DNA of 64,000 nucleotides from CAWIUB01 sp963839995 (GCA_963839995.1 CAWIXH010000001.1:186001-250000); one strand, 5' to 3'; counted from the first letter of the stretch, positions 53,338 through 61,971 are shown. Notes: generated by a model from the sequence alone, not told the origin. Numbers and translations: made by a program.

Positions 53338-54714
53338 TCAGGCGCGGATGACCGATAGCGCTTGGTCGCGCACCCGACGCATCGCAGCGTCGTCTGGGCC
53401 CTCCACATTCAGTCGCAGTAATGGCTCGGTGTTGGACGCCCGGACGTTGAACCAGCTGCCGTCCGCGAGCTCGACCGTGAGCCCGTCCAGCTCGTCCGCC
53501 GAGCGGGTGCGGTCGGCGAAGGCCTCGCGTACGGCGGCGACACGCGCACTCTGGTCCGCGACCGTCGAGTTGATCTCGCCTGAGGCGGCGTAGCGGGCGT
53601 AGACGCGCGTCAGATCGGCGAGCGTCCCGGACTGCTCACCGAGCACGGCGAGGACATGCATGGCGGCCAGCATGCCGGTGTCGGCGCGCCAGAAGTCACG
53701 GAAGTAGTAATGCGCAGAGTGCTCGCCGCCGAACACCGCGCCGGTGCGGGCCATCTCGGCCTTGATGAACGAGTGGCCGACCCGGGTGCGTACAGGCGTC
53801 CCGCCGCGCTCGCGGACGATCTGCGGCACGGCATGCGAGGTGATCAGGTTGTGGATGATCGTCGCACCCGGATTCTTGGCCAGCTCGCGGGTGGCTACCA
53901 GCGCGGTGATCGCGCTCGGCGACACCGGATTCCCGTCCGCATCGACCACGAAGCACCGGTCGGCGTCGCCGTCGAACGCCAGGCCGATGTCGGCGCCCTC
54001 CGCGATCACGGCCTTCTGCAGGTCAACCAGATTCGCCGGCTCGAGCGGGTTCGCCTCGTGGTTGGGGAACGAGCCGTCCAGCTCGAAGTACAGCGGGACG
54101 ATGGTGAGCGGCAACGCACCCAGCGCCGCGTCGCCGAGCACGGCCGGGACGGTGCAGCCGCCCATGCCGTTGCCGGCGTCCACGACGACGCGCAGCGGAC
54201 GGATCGCGGACAGGTCGACGAGGGAGCGCAGGTACCGCGCGTAGTCGGCGAGCAGGTCGACGTGCTCCACGCCCAGGTGTTCGGGCCTGTCGAGCCCGTC
54301 GCGCAGGTACGCCTGGGCGCGATCACGGATCTCGGCCAGCCCGGAATCCTGGCCCACTGGGACGGCACCGGCCTGGCACAGCTTGATGCCGTTGTACTGG
54401 GCGGGATTGTGGCTGGCCGTGAACATGGCGCCGGGCAGGTCGAGGTGACCTGAGGCGAAGTAGAGCATGTCCGTCGACGCCAGCCCGGCCTCGACGACCG
54501 TCGCACCACGACTCGCCGCGCCGGCCGCGAACGCCCGGGTCAACGCCGGGCCGGAATCGCGCATGTCGTGCGCGGTGACCAGCCGGCTCGCGCCGGTGAC
54601 CTCGACGAACGCAGCCCCGAGTGCTCGGGCGATTCGCTCGTCGAGCTGGTCGGGTACCGTGCCGCGGATGTCGTAGGCCTTGACGATCGCCGCGAGATCG
54701 GCGGTGCTGCTCAT
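53338..54714 (-). CDS. manB: phosphomannomutase/phosphoglucomutase
   Basis: A 458-residue alpha-D-phosphohexomutase converting mannose-6-phosphate to mannose-1-phosphate. The catalytic phosphoserine is S101 in FTASHNPAQYNG, the metal loop DGDADR is at 248-253 and the substrate loop is GGEHSAHYYFRDF. It starts at ATG 54714 (MSSTADLAAIVKAYDIRG); the longer open frame to 55023 runs antisense to no gene of known family. Corresponds to Rv3257c, upstream of the SIS and manA genes. It provides precursors for GDP-mannose and cell-envelope mannans. Confidence 0.94.
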   Translation of the reverse strand: MSSTADLAAIVKAYDIRGTVPDQLDERIARALGAAFVEVTGASRLVTAHDMRDSGPALTRAFAAGAASRGATVVEAGLASTDMLYFASGHLDLPGAMFTASHNPAQYNGIKLCQAGAVPVGQDSGLAEIRDRAQAYLRDGLDRPEHLGVEHVDLLADYARYLRSLVDLSAIRPLRVVVDAGNGMGGCTVPAVLGDAALGALPLTIVPLYFELDGSFPNHEANPLEPANLVDLQKAVIAEGADIGLAFDGDADRCFVVDADGNPVSPSAITALVATRELAKNPGATIIHNLITSHAVPQIVRERGGTPVRTRVGHSFIKAEMARTGAVFGGEHSAHYYFRDFWRADTGMLAAMHVLAVLGEQSGTLADLTRVYARYAASGEINSTVADQSARVAAVREAFADRTRSADELDGLTVELADGSWFNVRASNTEPLLRLNVEGPDDAAMRRVRDQALSVIRA

Positions 54715-54754
54715 TCGCCGCAGCCTACCGGGATCGCGGGCGGTCTCGGGGTGC

Positions 54755-55132
54755 TCAGGTCGCCGGCGGGACGACGTGCAGGTGGCCGCGACGACCGGTG
54801 CCCGATCCAGCGGCAGCCGCCTCGAGCCCCACCCCTGCCGCGGCTCGCCCCGGCGTGTCGATCCGCCCGGCCTCCCGGACGGCGTCGGCGAGTGCCTCGA
54901 GATCGTCCGCCTGCGGGATCGGCACGGGGAACTCCCCGACGTGCCGCAGTACCTCCCACCCGCGCGGCACGGTGAGCCGAACCGCGTGCTCCTCGCACAG
55001 GTCGTACGAATGCGGTTCGGCAAAGGTGGCGAGCGGGCCCACGACTGCCGTGGAGTCGGAATAGACGTACGTCAGCGTGGCCACCGCCGGCCGGCCGCAG
55101 CCGGTGCGGGTGCAGGTCCGCACGCGTCTCAC
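54755..55132 (-). CDS. DUF3499 zinc-ribbon-like protein
   Basis: A 125-residue actinobacterial protein with an N-terminal cysteine pattern, TCTRTGCGRPAVATLTYVYS and later YDLCEEHAVRLTVPRGWEVL, which could form a zinc ribbon. The function is unknown. It corresponds to the gene preceding manB in mycobacteria (Rv3258c). GTG 55132 is used; GTG 55123 is equally possible. Forty bases separate it from manB, so it is probably the first gene of the operon. Confidence 0.85.
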   Translation of the reverse strand: MRRVRTCTRTGCGRPAVATLTYVYSDSTAVVGPLATFAEPHSYDLCEEHAVRLTVPRGWEVLRHVGEFPVPIPQADDLEALADAVREAGRIDTPGRAAAGVGLEAAAAGSGTGRRGHLHVVPPAT

Positions 55133-55305
55133 CGGATGCTCACAGGCGGCTCGCAAGGCAGATCCTCACAGCGCGAGACGATAGTCCCCGTGGGGTCTAG
55201 GGCGCAGGATGGTGCGGTCGAGCTACCCCGTGTCGCACTTCCGTGCCAGGATCTAGCATAGTGCTGCTTTGCGGTAATGCCGTAATGTGGGATAGCGTGA
55301 TGGGC

Positions 55306-55620
55306 ATGACTCGCTTTCACGGCTACGTCGGGATGCAAACCCGTGGCACGCTCGCCCTACCGCCAGAGCTGCGCCGGCGGATGCACCTGGACAAGCCCGG
55401 AGCGCAGGTCGAGATCGTCGAGCGCGCCGACGGAGTGGTCGAACTTCGTGCCGCGCTGCCGGTGCCAGCCGATCAGGCATGGTTTTGGACGGAGCGATGG
55501 CAGCGCCGTGAACAGGAGGTCGACGAGCATGTCGCCGCCGGCGAGGTCGCCGTCCACGACGACACGGAAGCATTCCTCGACCACCTCGACGAGCTGGACG
55601 CCGCATCGGCGGAGGCGTGA
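55306..55620 (+). CDS. AbrB/MazE-type antitoxin-like protein
   Basis: A 104-residue protein with an N-terminal swapped-hinge AbrB domain: GYVGMQTRGTLALPPELRRR, MHLDKPGAQVEIVERADGVV and EL, then a C-terminal helical tail rich in acidic residues. AbrB/MazE domains neutralise toxins through such tails. The downstream gene overlaps it by 4 bases and encodes a RelE-like toxin, so this is probably the antitoxin. ATG 55300 and ATG 55306 are both possible starts. The upstream TAATGT may be its -10 box. Confidence 0.7.
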   Translation: MTRFHGYVGMQTRGTLALPPELRRRMHLDKPGAQVEIVERADGVVELRAALPVPADQAWFWTERWQRREQEVDEHVAAGEVAVHDDTEAFLDHLDELDAASAEA

Positions 55621-55928
55621 AGTTCGAGACCACGCCCGCCTTCGATAGTGACTACCGCCGCCTGACCCCTCGCGACCGCGCGATCTTCCATGAGGTCGTC
55701 GCCACCAAGTTCGCCCCAGCGTGCGAGACGCACGTCGCGGATCCTGCAGCCGGGTGGCCAGCGTCCGTCCGGGTCAAGCCGGTCACCAACGCGCCCGGCA
55801 TTCTCGAGATGACCTGGTCGTTCGCCGGTCCGGATGGGCGGGCCACCTTCGAACTCATCACCGTCGGTGGCGAGCTGCGCTGTCGCTGCCGTCGCATCGG
55901 CACGCACAGCATCTTTCGCGAGCCGTGA
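55617..55928 (+). CDS. RelE/ParE-like toxin
   Basis: A 103-residue basic protein with the RelE/ParE shape: an N-terminal strand, FDSDYRRLTPRDRAIFHEVV (helix), then VRVKPVTNAPGILEMTWSFA and RATFELITVGGELRCRCRRI, ending GTHSIFREP. RelE-family toxins cleave mRNA on the ribosome; ParE members block gyrase. It overlaps the AbrB-type gene by 4 bases, the usual toxin-antitoxin layout, though AbrB-type antitoxins are more often paired with MazF or PIN toxins. It starts at GTG 55617. Confidence 0.65.
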   Translation: MKFETTPAFDSDYRRLTPRDRAIFHEVVATKFAPACETHVADPAAGWPASVRVKPVTNAPGILEMTWSFAGPDGRATFELITVGGELRCRCRRIGTHSIFREP

Positions 55929-55978
55929 TCACCTACCGCAAATCCCGCTGGCCCCATTCGTCAGTACGCTTGCCCACT

Positions 55979-56437
55979 GTGCAGCGCGTGAACCAGGACC
56001 GCAGGAGAAATCGGCGGGATCGGCACGGACGTGGCATGCGTTCGGCGCTCGCGCCGAGCGATGTGCCGATCGCGCGCACCCGCAGCGACCTGTTCGACGA
56101 TCTCGTCCTGGACGCGGTCGAGGAGCTCGAGGACCGGTTCGCGAGCGATCTCGCTGGTGTGGAATTTGCAGTCGAGGACGTCCCAACTCTGCCCGCCGAC
56201 GCGCCGACCGGCCTGGAGTTCGACCCAGAGGTGGTGGCCGATCGGGGTGTTCCGATGGGGCGGATCCATCGCGCGGGACTGGGTTCGATCCGCAAGCCGG
56301 TGATCGTGCTCTACCGCCGGCCGATCGAGGCGCGGGCGCTGGACCGGGAGGACCGCGGCGACCTGGTGTTCGCCGTGGTCAGCGAGCTGGTCGCTGAGCT
56401 ACTGGGCAAGGACGTCGACGACGTCGACCCGCCCTGA
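55979..56437 (+). CDS. Rv3259-type protein of the metallopeptidase (DUF1025) family
   Basis: A 152-residue protein with a basic N-terminus and the actinobacterial family core TRSDLFDDLVLDAVEELEDR, GVEFAVEDVPTLPADAPTG and the later RKPVIVLYRRPIEARALDRE. The C-terminus reads FAVVSELVAELLGKDVDDVD, where active family members have an HExxH zinc motif; the first and last His are missing, so catalysis is doubtful. GTG 55979 is chosen because a TACGCT box precedes it and basic starts are common; ATG 56036 is possible. It is convergent with whiB. Confidence 0.75.
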   Translation: MQRVNQDRRRNRRDRHGRGMRSALAPSDVPIARTRSDLFDDLVLDAVEELEDRFASDLAGVEFAVEDVPTLPADAPTGLEFDPEVVADRGVPMGRIHRAGLGSIRKPVIVLYRRPIEARALDREDRGDLVFAVVSELVAELLGKDVDDVDPP

Positions 56438-56440
56438 CCG

Positions 56441-56731
56441 CTAACCGGCGCGGCGCTTGAGGCGGCGGCGCTCCCGCTCGGACAGCCCACCCCAGATCCC
56501 GAACCGTTCGTCGTGCTCCAGCGCGTACTCGAGGCACTCGCCGCGCACCTCGCAGCCCGTGCAGATCTGCTTCGCCTCGCGCGTCGAGCCGCCCTTTTCG
56601 GGGAAGAAGGCCTCCGGATCGGTCTGCGCGCACAGCGCCCGCTCCTGCCAGCTCTGCTCCTCCGGCAGCCCGAAGATCTCGGACAGCTCGACGCTGTTGA
56701 CCTGCCTGAGATGGTCCGTCACGTCCGTCAT
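56441..56731 (-). CDS. whiB2: WhiB-family iron-sulfur regulator (WhiB/WhmD type)
   Basis: A 96-residue WhiB protein. Four cysteines (C34, C57, C60, C66) in the pattern C-x22-C-x2-C-x5-C bind a 4Fe-4S cluster. GIWGGLSERERRRLKRR provides the conserved turn and basic DNA-contact tail. The N-terminus VNSVELSEIFGLPEEQSWQE and the position near fbiA match WhiB2/WhmD, a septation and sporulation regulator. ATG 56731 follows AGGAGGGG, a very good ribosome site; 23 extra upstream residues are open but not conserved. Confidence 0.93.
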   Translation of the reverse strand: MTDVTDHLRQVNSVELSEIFGLPEEQSWQERALCAQTDPEAFFPEKGGSTREAKQICTGCEVRGECLEYALEHDERFGIWGGLSERERRRLKRRAG

Positions 56732-56938
56732 CGCGCCCCTCCTGACACCTACGGCCCTGTGACCTGGCTGTCGTCGCTGTACGGAGCCGGCGACATGCAT
56801 GAAATTACACTCGTGTCGTTACCGGAAAGTCAAGCCCGCATCTGCTATTTGCCGCTTCGCCGTCGATCGCGAAGGGGCATCCCGATCGCGAGGCCATTTG
56901 GGCCGCGTGCCTGTAGCGCAACAGTTACGATGTAGCAC

Positions 56939-57361
56939 ATGACTGCTCCGCTGTCGATTCGATTCGACGCGAGGCTGCTTGAGCGCCTGCGCCGCCGCGC
57001 CCAGACCAGCCCCGGCTCAACGCCATCGGGACTCGCGCAGCGCCTCGTCGACGAGGGTTTGCGCATGGCTGACCACCCAGGGGTGGTCTTCAAGGACGGC
57101 CCGAGCGGACGACGCGCGGCACTCGCCTTCGGACCGGACGTGTGGGAGGTCGTGAAGGTGCTGCGCGAGGTCGACGAGCGTGGCCCTGCCGCGGTCACTG
57201 CTGCGGCTGACGTGCTCGCCCTGGCGGAGGCGAAGGTCCGGGTGGCCATGCACTACTACGCGGCCTACCCGGACGAGATCGACGCCGAGATACGCGACGC
57301 CGACGACGCCTCAGCAGCGGCAGAAGCGGCCTGGCAGGCTGAGCAGCGGCTGCTCGCGTGA
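56939..57361 (+). CDS. ribbon-helix-helix antitoxin-like protein
   Basis: A 140-residue protein with an N-terminal RHH/CopG-type domain: LSIRFDARLLERLRRRAQTS and PSGLAQRLVDEGLRMADHPG. The C-terminal half is rich in Ala and acidic residues. It overlaps by 4 bases the next gene, whose upstream part is a PIN-like DUF5615 toxin, so this is probably the antitoxin of a type II pair. ATG 56939 follows TACGAT with 7 bases between, suggesting a leaderless transcript. Confidence 0.72.
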   Translation: MTAPLSIRFDARLLERLRRRAQTSPGSTPSGLAQRLVDEGLRMADHPGVVFKDGPSGRRAALAFGPDVWEVVKVLREVDERGPAAVTAAADVLALAEAKVRVAMHYYAAYPDEIDAEIRDADDASAAAEAAWQAEQRLLA

Positions 57362-57748
57362 AAGTCGCGCTCTTGCTGGACGAGATGCATGCACCGGCCC
57401 TCGCCACGGCGTTGCGCGAGCGGGGTCACGACGCGCTTGCGGTCGCCGCTGAAGCCGACCTGCGCGCGCTCTCGGACGAGGAACTGTACAGCTGGGCCGG
57501 CCAGCAACGGCGGCGCATTCGAGAACGTCAAGGACTTCCGGCCGCTCTTGCGTCGAAGCGAAGAATCCGGCCAGCCACCAACGCCAGTGCTATTCACCAG
57601 CAGCCGCAACTTCCCCCGGTCTCGCCACAACCCCGGACCACTCATCGACGCACTCGACGCGTGGCTGCGTCTCGCCGCTGCAGAACCACGACCGAATGAG
57701 GACTGGCTCAGCCACCCAGAAGCTCGCAAGCGACGCGCTGCTCGCTGA
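57358..57748 (+). pseudogene. DUF5615 PIN-like toxin, frameshifted
   Basis: The first 47 residues read MKVALLLDEMHAPALATALR and continue ERGHDALAVAAEADLRALSDEELYSWAG, the N-terminal half of DUF5615 proteins. After about 57510 that frame becomes unrelated Arg-rich sequence, while frame +1 carries ENVKDFRPLLRRSEESGQPP, TPVLFTSSRNFPRSRHNPGP and a plausible C-terminus ending at 57748. The break is near CGCATTCGAGAAC; a deletion of about 5 bases (for example of the codons for Val-Thr) would explain it. The toxin is probably inactive. Confidence 0.8.
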
Positions 57749-57829
57749 GCGCACGGCGGCCGCCGAGGGCCGGCCAGTCACCCGTAGCGGCAACCGTGGC
57801 ACCCCGACGGGCGATAGCGTCGATGGTTG

Positions 57830-58102
57830 ATGAGCTGTTACGTCGACGCGGTGCGCGCATATCCCGGTGCAGGGCTGCGCTTCCGCGACTTCTGCCACCT
57901 GCTTGCCGATTCACGCGACGAGCTACACGCCATGGCCGATCGGCTCGGCGTGCCGCGGCGGTTCTTCCAAGACCACCCGTGGCGCTGGCACTACGACCTG
58001 CCCGAGCACGTCCGGGTCGAGGCAGTGCGGCTTGGGGCGATCGAGGTGGACCTGTACACCGTCGGCCGGCTGCTGCGCGAACGGCGCACGCAAGCTGGCT
58101 GA
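57830..58102 (+). CDS. DUF4031 family protein
   Basis: A 90-residue protein beginning MSCYVDAVRAYPGAGLRFRD, with the DUF4031 features CHLLADSRDELHAMADRLG, PRRFFQDHPWRWHYDLPEHV and a C-terminal GAIEVDLYTVGRLLRER. The family is small, of unknown function, and usually found singly. ATG 57830 is used; a TTG three bases upstream is possible. The gene ends 22 bases before the GPP34-type gene, so the two may be co-transcribed. Confidence 0.82.
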   Translation: MSCYVDAVRAYPGAGLRFRDFCHLLADSRDELHAMADRLGVPRRFFQDHPWRWHYDLPEHVRVEAVRLGAIEVDLYTVGRLLRERRTQAG

Positions 58103-58124
58103 CCGCGGAGCAGAATCGAGCACC

Positions 58125-58757
58125 GTGCCCGACCGGACCGCGACCACGCTGCTGCTCATCGCGCGTGATCCGCTCACTGGCCGGCTGCGGCATCCGACCG
58201 TCCTTGACGCGGGCCTGCGAGCCAGCCTATTCGCCGACCTGATCCTCTCCGGACGGATCGTCAGTGACGGGCTGGGCCCGGTCGCCGCCGACACGCCACC
58301 GAGCGGCGACCGGATCTTGGACGCGGTGCATCGCGCCGTCGTCCGACGTTCCGCGGTCGCCTGGTCGAGGTGGTACCGACATGTGCGCGTCGACCGTCAC
58401 GCGCTCACCGCGGAACTGCTCGAGCAGGGCCGCTGGCAGTCGGAGGGTAGCCGGCTTCGGCCGAGGTTCAGCGACTTGACCCCGGACGTCACCCTCGACG
58501 AAGCACAACACACCGCCGCGATCCTCGACAACCGCGGCCTGCCCCGCGACAGCGCCGACGCCGTGCTTGCCGTCGTGGCCGCGCTTTGCGGCGCACTGGG
58601 CGGCCCGCCGCGCCCGCGCGCACTGCGCGGCGATCTGCTGCACCTCCTGGACGCGGTGGGCGACACGACAGATCCGGTTCGGCGGGCCGTGCAGAACGCC
58701 CTCGTCGGCGCCACGGTGGTCATGCGGCGCAGCAGGCGTCGACGCTTCACCGGGTAG
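58125..58757 (+). CDS. GPP34 (GOLPH3-like) family protein
   Basis: A 210-residue protein of the Golgi phosphoprotein 3-like family, common in actinobacteria. It has the typical N-terminus TLLLIARDPLTGRLRHPTVL, LRASLFADLILSGRIV and the later LDNRGLPRDSADAVLAVVAA, an all-helical fold. In eukaryotes GOLPH3 binds PI4P in membranes; the bacterial role is unknown and some members are linked to exopolysaccharide or antibiotic clusters. GTG 58125 is used; a longer frame starts antisense to DUF4031. It precedes the F420 operon. Confidence 0.82.
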   Translation: MPDRTATTLLLIARDPLTGRLRHPTVLDAGLRASLFADLILSGRIVSDGLGPVAADTPPSGDRILDAVHRAVVRRSAVAWSRWYRHVRVDRHALTAELLEQGRWQSEGSRLRPRFSDLTPDVTLDEAQHTAAILDNRGLPRDSADAVLAVVAALCGALGGPPRPRALRGDLLHLLDAVGDTTDPVRRAVQNALVGATVVMRRSRRRRFTG

Positions 58758-58796
58758 GCGACCGGCGAGCGCAGTCGCTCGCGTAGGTTCGCAGAC

Positions 58797-59741
58797 GTGC
58801 GCATCACCGTCCTGGCCGGAGGCATCGGGGGCGCGCGGTTCCTCCGCGGGGTTCGCGCGGCTCGGCCGCACGACGACACGATCGCGGTGATCAACACCGG
58901 CGACGACATCACCTTGCACGGGCTGCGCATCTGCCCCGATCTGGACAGCGTCATGTACACCCTGGGCGACGGCATCGACCGCGAACGTGGCTGGGGGCGG
59001 GCCAAGGAGACCTGGCGCATCAAGGACGAGCTCGCCACTTACGGCGCCGAACCCACCTGGTTCGGCCTGGGCGACCTGGACGTGGCCACGCACCTGGTGC
59101 GTACGCAGATGCTCGACGCGGGCTATCCGCTGTCCGACGTGACGGCGGCGCTGTGCACCCGGTGGCAACCCGGGGTGACCCTGCTGCCGATGACAGACGA
59201 ACGTTGCGAGACGCACGTGGTCGTCGAGACGGAGGCCGGTCGGCGCGCGATCCACTTCCAGGAATGGTGGATCCGGCATCACGCGGCGCTCACCGCGCAG
59301 GCGTTCGTCCAGGTCGGCGTCGACGACGCGAAGCCCGCACCCGGAGTGCTGGAGGCGATCGGCAATGCCGACGTCGTGCTCGTCGCGCCGAGCAACCCGG
59401 TGGTGAGCATCGGGACGATCCTCGGCGTGCCGGGGATCAGGGACTCGGTGACGGCCACGCCCGCTCCGGTCGTCGGCGTCTCGCCCATCATCGGCGGCCG
59501 GCCGGTACGCGGCATGGCCGACGCGTGCCTGCCGGCCATCGGCGTCGAGGTCAGCGCGCAGGGCGTCGGCCGGCACTACGGCGCCCGCACTGCGGGCGGC
59601 CTGCTCGACGGATGGCTGGTGCACGAGGACGATCCGGCCGAGGTCCCGGGAGTCCCGGTACGGGCCGTGCCGCTGCTGATGACCGACGACCTGGCCACCG
59701 CGGCGATGGTCGACACGGCGCTGGAGCTGGCCGGTGTCTGA
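58797..59741 (+). CDS. fbiA: 2-phospho-L-lactate transferase (F420 biosynthesis)
   Basis: A 314-residue CofD-family enzyme. FO receives a phosphorylated three-carbon unit (2-phospholactate or phosphoenolpyruvate, according to organism) from its guanylylated form, giving F420-0 or dehydro-F420-0. Motifs: VLAGGIGGARFLRGVRAA, VINTGDDITLHGLRICPDLD and WRIKDELATYGAEPTWFGLG, and SNPVVSIGTILGVPGIRD. Start GTG 58797. The fbiB-like gene overlaps it by 8 bases, so the two F420 steps are coupled. Corresponds to Rv3261. Confidence 0.95.
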   Translation: MRITVLAGGIGGARFLRGVRAARPHDDTIAVINTGDDITLHGLRICPDLDSVMYTLGDGIDRERGWGRAKETWRIKDELATYGAEPTWFGLGDLDVATHLVRTQMLDAGYPLSDVTAALCTRWQPGVTLLPMTDERCETHVVVETEAGRRAIHFQEWWIRHHAALTAQAFVQVGVDDAKPAPGVLEAIGNADVVLVAPSNPVVSIGTILGVPGIRDSVTATPAPVVGVSPIIGGRPVRGMADACLPAIGVEVSAQGVGRHYGARTAGGLLDGWLVHEDDPAEVPGVPVRAVPLLMTDDLATAAMVDTALELAGV

Positions 59742-61086
59742 CGGGCGACCCGACCACGCGGTCGCGCGGCTTGAGGTACTGCCCGTCCTGGGGATTGGTC
59801 AGCTGCGCCCCGGCGATGACCTGGTCGCGGCCATTGCCGATCACGCCCCCAGGCTGCAGGACGGCGACGTGCTGGTGGTGACGTCCAAGGTCGTCTCGAA
59901 GGTCGAAGGGCGGCTGGTCGCCGTCGACAACGCCGATCCAGCCGCGCGGGATGCCGCGCGCATGGCGGCGATCGACGCGGAGACCGATCGGGTCGTGGCA
60001 CAGCGCGACGAGCTGAAGATCGTGCAGACTCGGCAGGGACTGGTGCTCGCCGCGGCGGGCGTCGACGAGTCCAACGTCGCCGCCGACGAGCTCGCGCTGC
60101 TCCCGGTCGAGCCGGACGGATCGGCGGCGGCGCTGCGCGAGGGCCTGCGCGATCGGCTGGGTGTGGATGTAGGGGTGATCGTCAGCGACTCGATGGGCCG
60201 GCCATGGCGCAACGGCATCGTTGACTTGGCGATCGGGGTGGCCGGCCTGCGGGCGGTCTTCGACGCGCGCGGCAGGCTGGACAGCTACGGCCGGCCGCTG
60301 CTGGTGACCGAGGTGGCCGTCGCCGATGAGATTGCGGCCGCAGCCGATCTGGTCAAGGGCAAGCTGTCCAGCGTCCCGGTGGCGATCGTGCGCGGGCTCG
60401 CCACGGACGGCAAGCTGGTCGACGACGGGCTGGGAATCAGCACGCTGCTGCGCGACTCGACCGACGACCTGTTCCGCCTGGGCACTACCGAGGCCATCGA
60501 GGTCGGCCGCGCGGACGCGGTGGGATCTCGCGTATCGCCGCCTGCGCTGCATCGCGCCGCGGTCGAGGCGATCACCGCGTTCGTGCCGCCGACCATGGCG
60601 GAGGGCTCCGTGCGTGAAGCGTTCCTCGGCTTCCTGTCCGCCCGTCCCGACGCGATGTGGCGCAGCTGCGTGGCCGGTCACTTGACGGCCAGCGTGTTGA
60701 TCCTCGACCCGGTCAGGCGTTCGGTGCTGCTCACCCTGCATCCCCGAGCGGGCATTTGGCTCCAGGTCGGCGGCCATTGCGACCCGGATGACACCACGCT
60801 GCTCGACGCCGCACGGCGGGAGGCCGCGGAGGAGAGCGGCATCGCCGATCTACGGTTCGATCCGATGCTGCTCAGCCTGGACGTGCACGCGATCACCTGC
60901 TCGCTCGGCGTGCCCACCAGGCACTTCGACGTGCGGTTCGTCGCCGTCGCTCCGGCGGGCGCCGTGCCGGTGCGCAGCCACGAGTCGCTCGACCTGGGCT
61001 GGTTCTCCTGGGACGCGCTGCCCGACGGAGCGGCACCCGAGCTGCCCGGGCAGCTCGCGCTGGCTCGGGCGCGTTTCGGCGTCTAA
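59734..61086 (+). CDS. fbiB: F420-0:L-glutamate ligase fused to a NUDIX domain
   Basis: A 450-residue polypeptide. Residues 10-255 are a CofE ligase that adds gamma-linked glutamates to F420-0: GDVLVVTSKVVSKVEG, RWN-like PWRNGIVDLAIGVAGL and GLATDGKLVDDGLG. From about residue 288 it changes to a NUDIX domain: PDAMWRSCVAGHLTASVLIL, LLTLHPRAGIWLQVGGHCDP and box GHCDPDDTTLLDAARREAAE (ESGI follows), with Asp replacing the first Glu. Mycobacterial FbiB instead has a C-terminal FMN nitroreductase domain. No stop separates the halves; an internal ATG at 60595 lacks a ribosome site. GTG 59734 overlaps fbiA. Confidence 0.9.
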   Translation: MSDGRPDHAVARLEVLPVLGIGQLRPGDDLVAAIADHAPRLQDGDVLVVTSKVVSKVEGRLVAVDNADPAARDAARMAAIDAETDRVVAQRDELKIVQTRQGLVLAAAGVDESNVAADELALLPVEPDGSAAALREGLRDRLGVDVGVIVSDSMGRPWRNGIVDLAIGVAGLRAVFDARGRLDSYGRPLLVTEVAVADEIAAAADLVKGKLSSVPVAIVRGLATDGKLVDDGLGISTLLRDSTDDLFRLGTTEAIEVGRADAVGSRVSPPALHRAAVEAITAFVPPTMAEGSVREAFLGFLSARPDAMWRSCVAGHLTASVLILDPVRRSVLLTLHPRAGIWLQVGGHCDPDDTTLLDAARREAAEESGIADLRFDPMLLSLDVHAITCSLGVPTRHFDVRFVAVAPAGAVPVRSHESLDLGWFSWDALPDGAAPELPGQLALARARFGV

Positions 61087-61971
61087 TGCCCGCGCTCGAC
61101 CTGATCGACGGCTGGCCCGCCGCGACCACAGCCGCGGCGATCGTCGGCCCGGACGGGGTGATCGCGGCGCGGGGCCCGGTGGACGCGCCGTTCTATCTGG
61201 CGTCGGTGACCAAACCGCTGACGGCGCTGGCCGCATTGGTGGCGGACGAGGAGGGAGCACTCGTAGCTCACCGATCCGGCCGACGACTCGCTCGTCCCCG
61301 GCGCCACGATCCGCCACCTGCTCGCCCACGCCTCAGGTCTCGCCCCGGAACGGTGGCTCCGATCGTTCCCGCCCGGGGTGCGCCGGGTGTACTCCAACGT
61401 CGGTCTCGAGTTGCTGGGTGAGCGGGTCGAAGCAGCTGTCGGCATGCCGTTCGCGTCCTATCTCGCAGAGGCCGTCGCGGCTCCGCTGCGGCTGGGCACC
61501 GTGGCGCTGCGCGGCTCCCCGGCCCGAGACGGCTGGGGGTCGGTGGCCGACCTGGCCCGGGTGATCGTCGAGCTGCTCGCGCCGTCGGGCCTGCTGCATC
61601 CGTCCACGCTGGCCGATGCCACGAGCGTGCAGTACCCCGGGCTGCGGGGAGTCGTGCCCGGCTTCGGCGCCCAGAACCCCAACGACTGGGGGTTGGGCTT
61701 CGAGATCCGCGGGCACAAGTCGCCGCACTGGACCGGCTCGGCGAACTCGCCGGCGACCTACGGCCACTTCGGGCAGAGCGGAACGATGCTCTGGGTCGAT
61801 CCGGTCGCCCGCATCGGGCTCGTCACGCTCAGCGACCTGCCGTTCGGCGACTGGGCGGCCACCGGATGGCCGGCGCTCTCCGACGCCGTCCTCGCCGAGG
61901 CGGGCCCCGCGGCGATGCCCGCGGGACGTGAGAGACTGGCAGCGACCGAACGAGGCGGTGAGCAGCGATGA
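61086..61971 (+). pseudogene. serine beta-lactamase/esterase-family protein, frameshifted
   Basis: The first frame starts at ATG 61086 (overlapping the fbiB stop) and gives MPALDLIDGWPAATTAAAIV followed by YLASVTKPLTALAALVADEE, the class C beta-lactamase/penicillin-binding SxxK motif. After about 61263 it changes to unrelated sequence. Frame +1 then carries LTDPADDSLVPGATIRHLLA and HASGLAPERW, VYSNVGLELL (YxN motif) and FGQSGTMLWV (a KTG-like HxG site) to 61971. Removing the T at 61264 restores the frame. It is either a pseudogene or a sequencing error. Confidence 0.85.
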
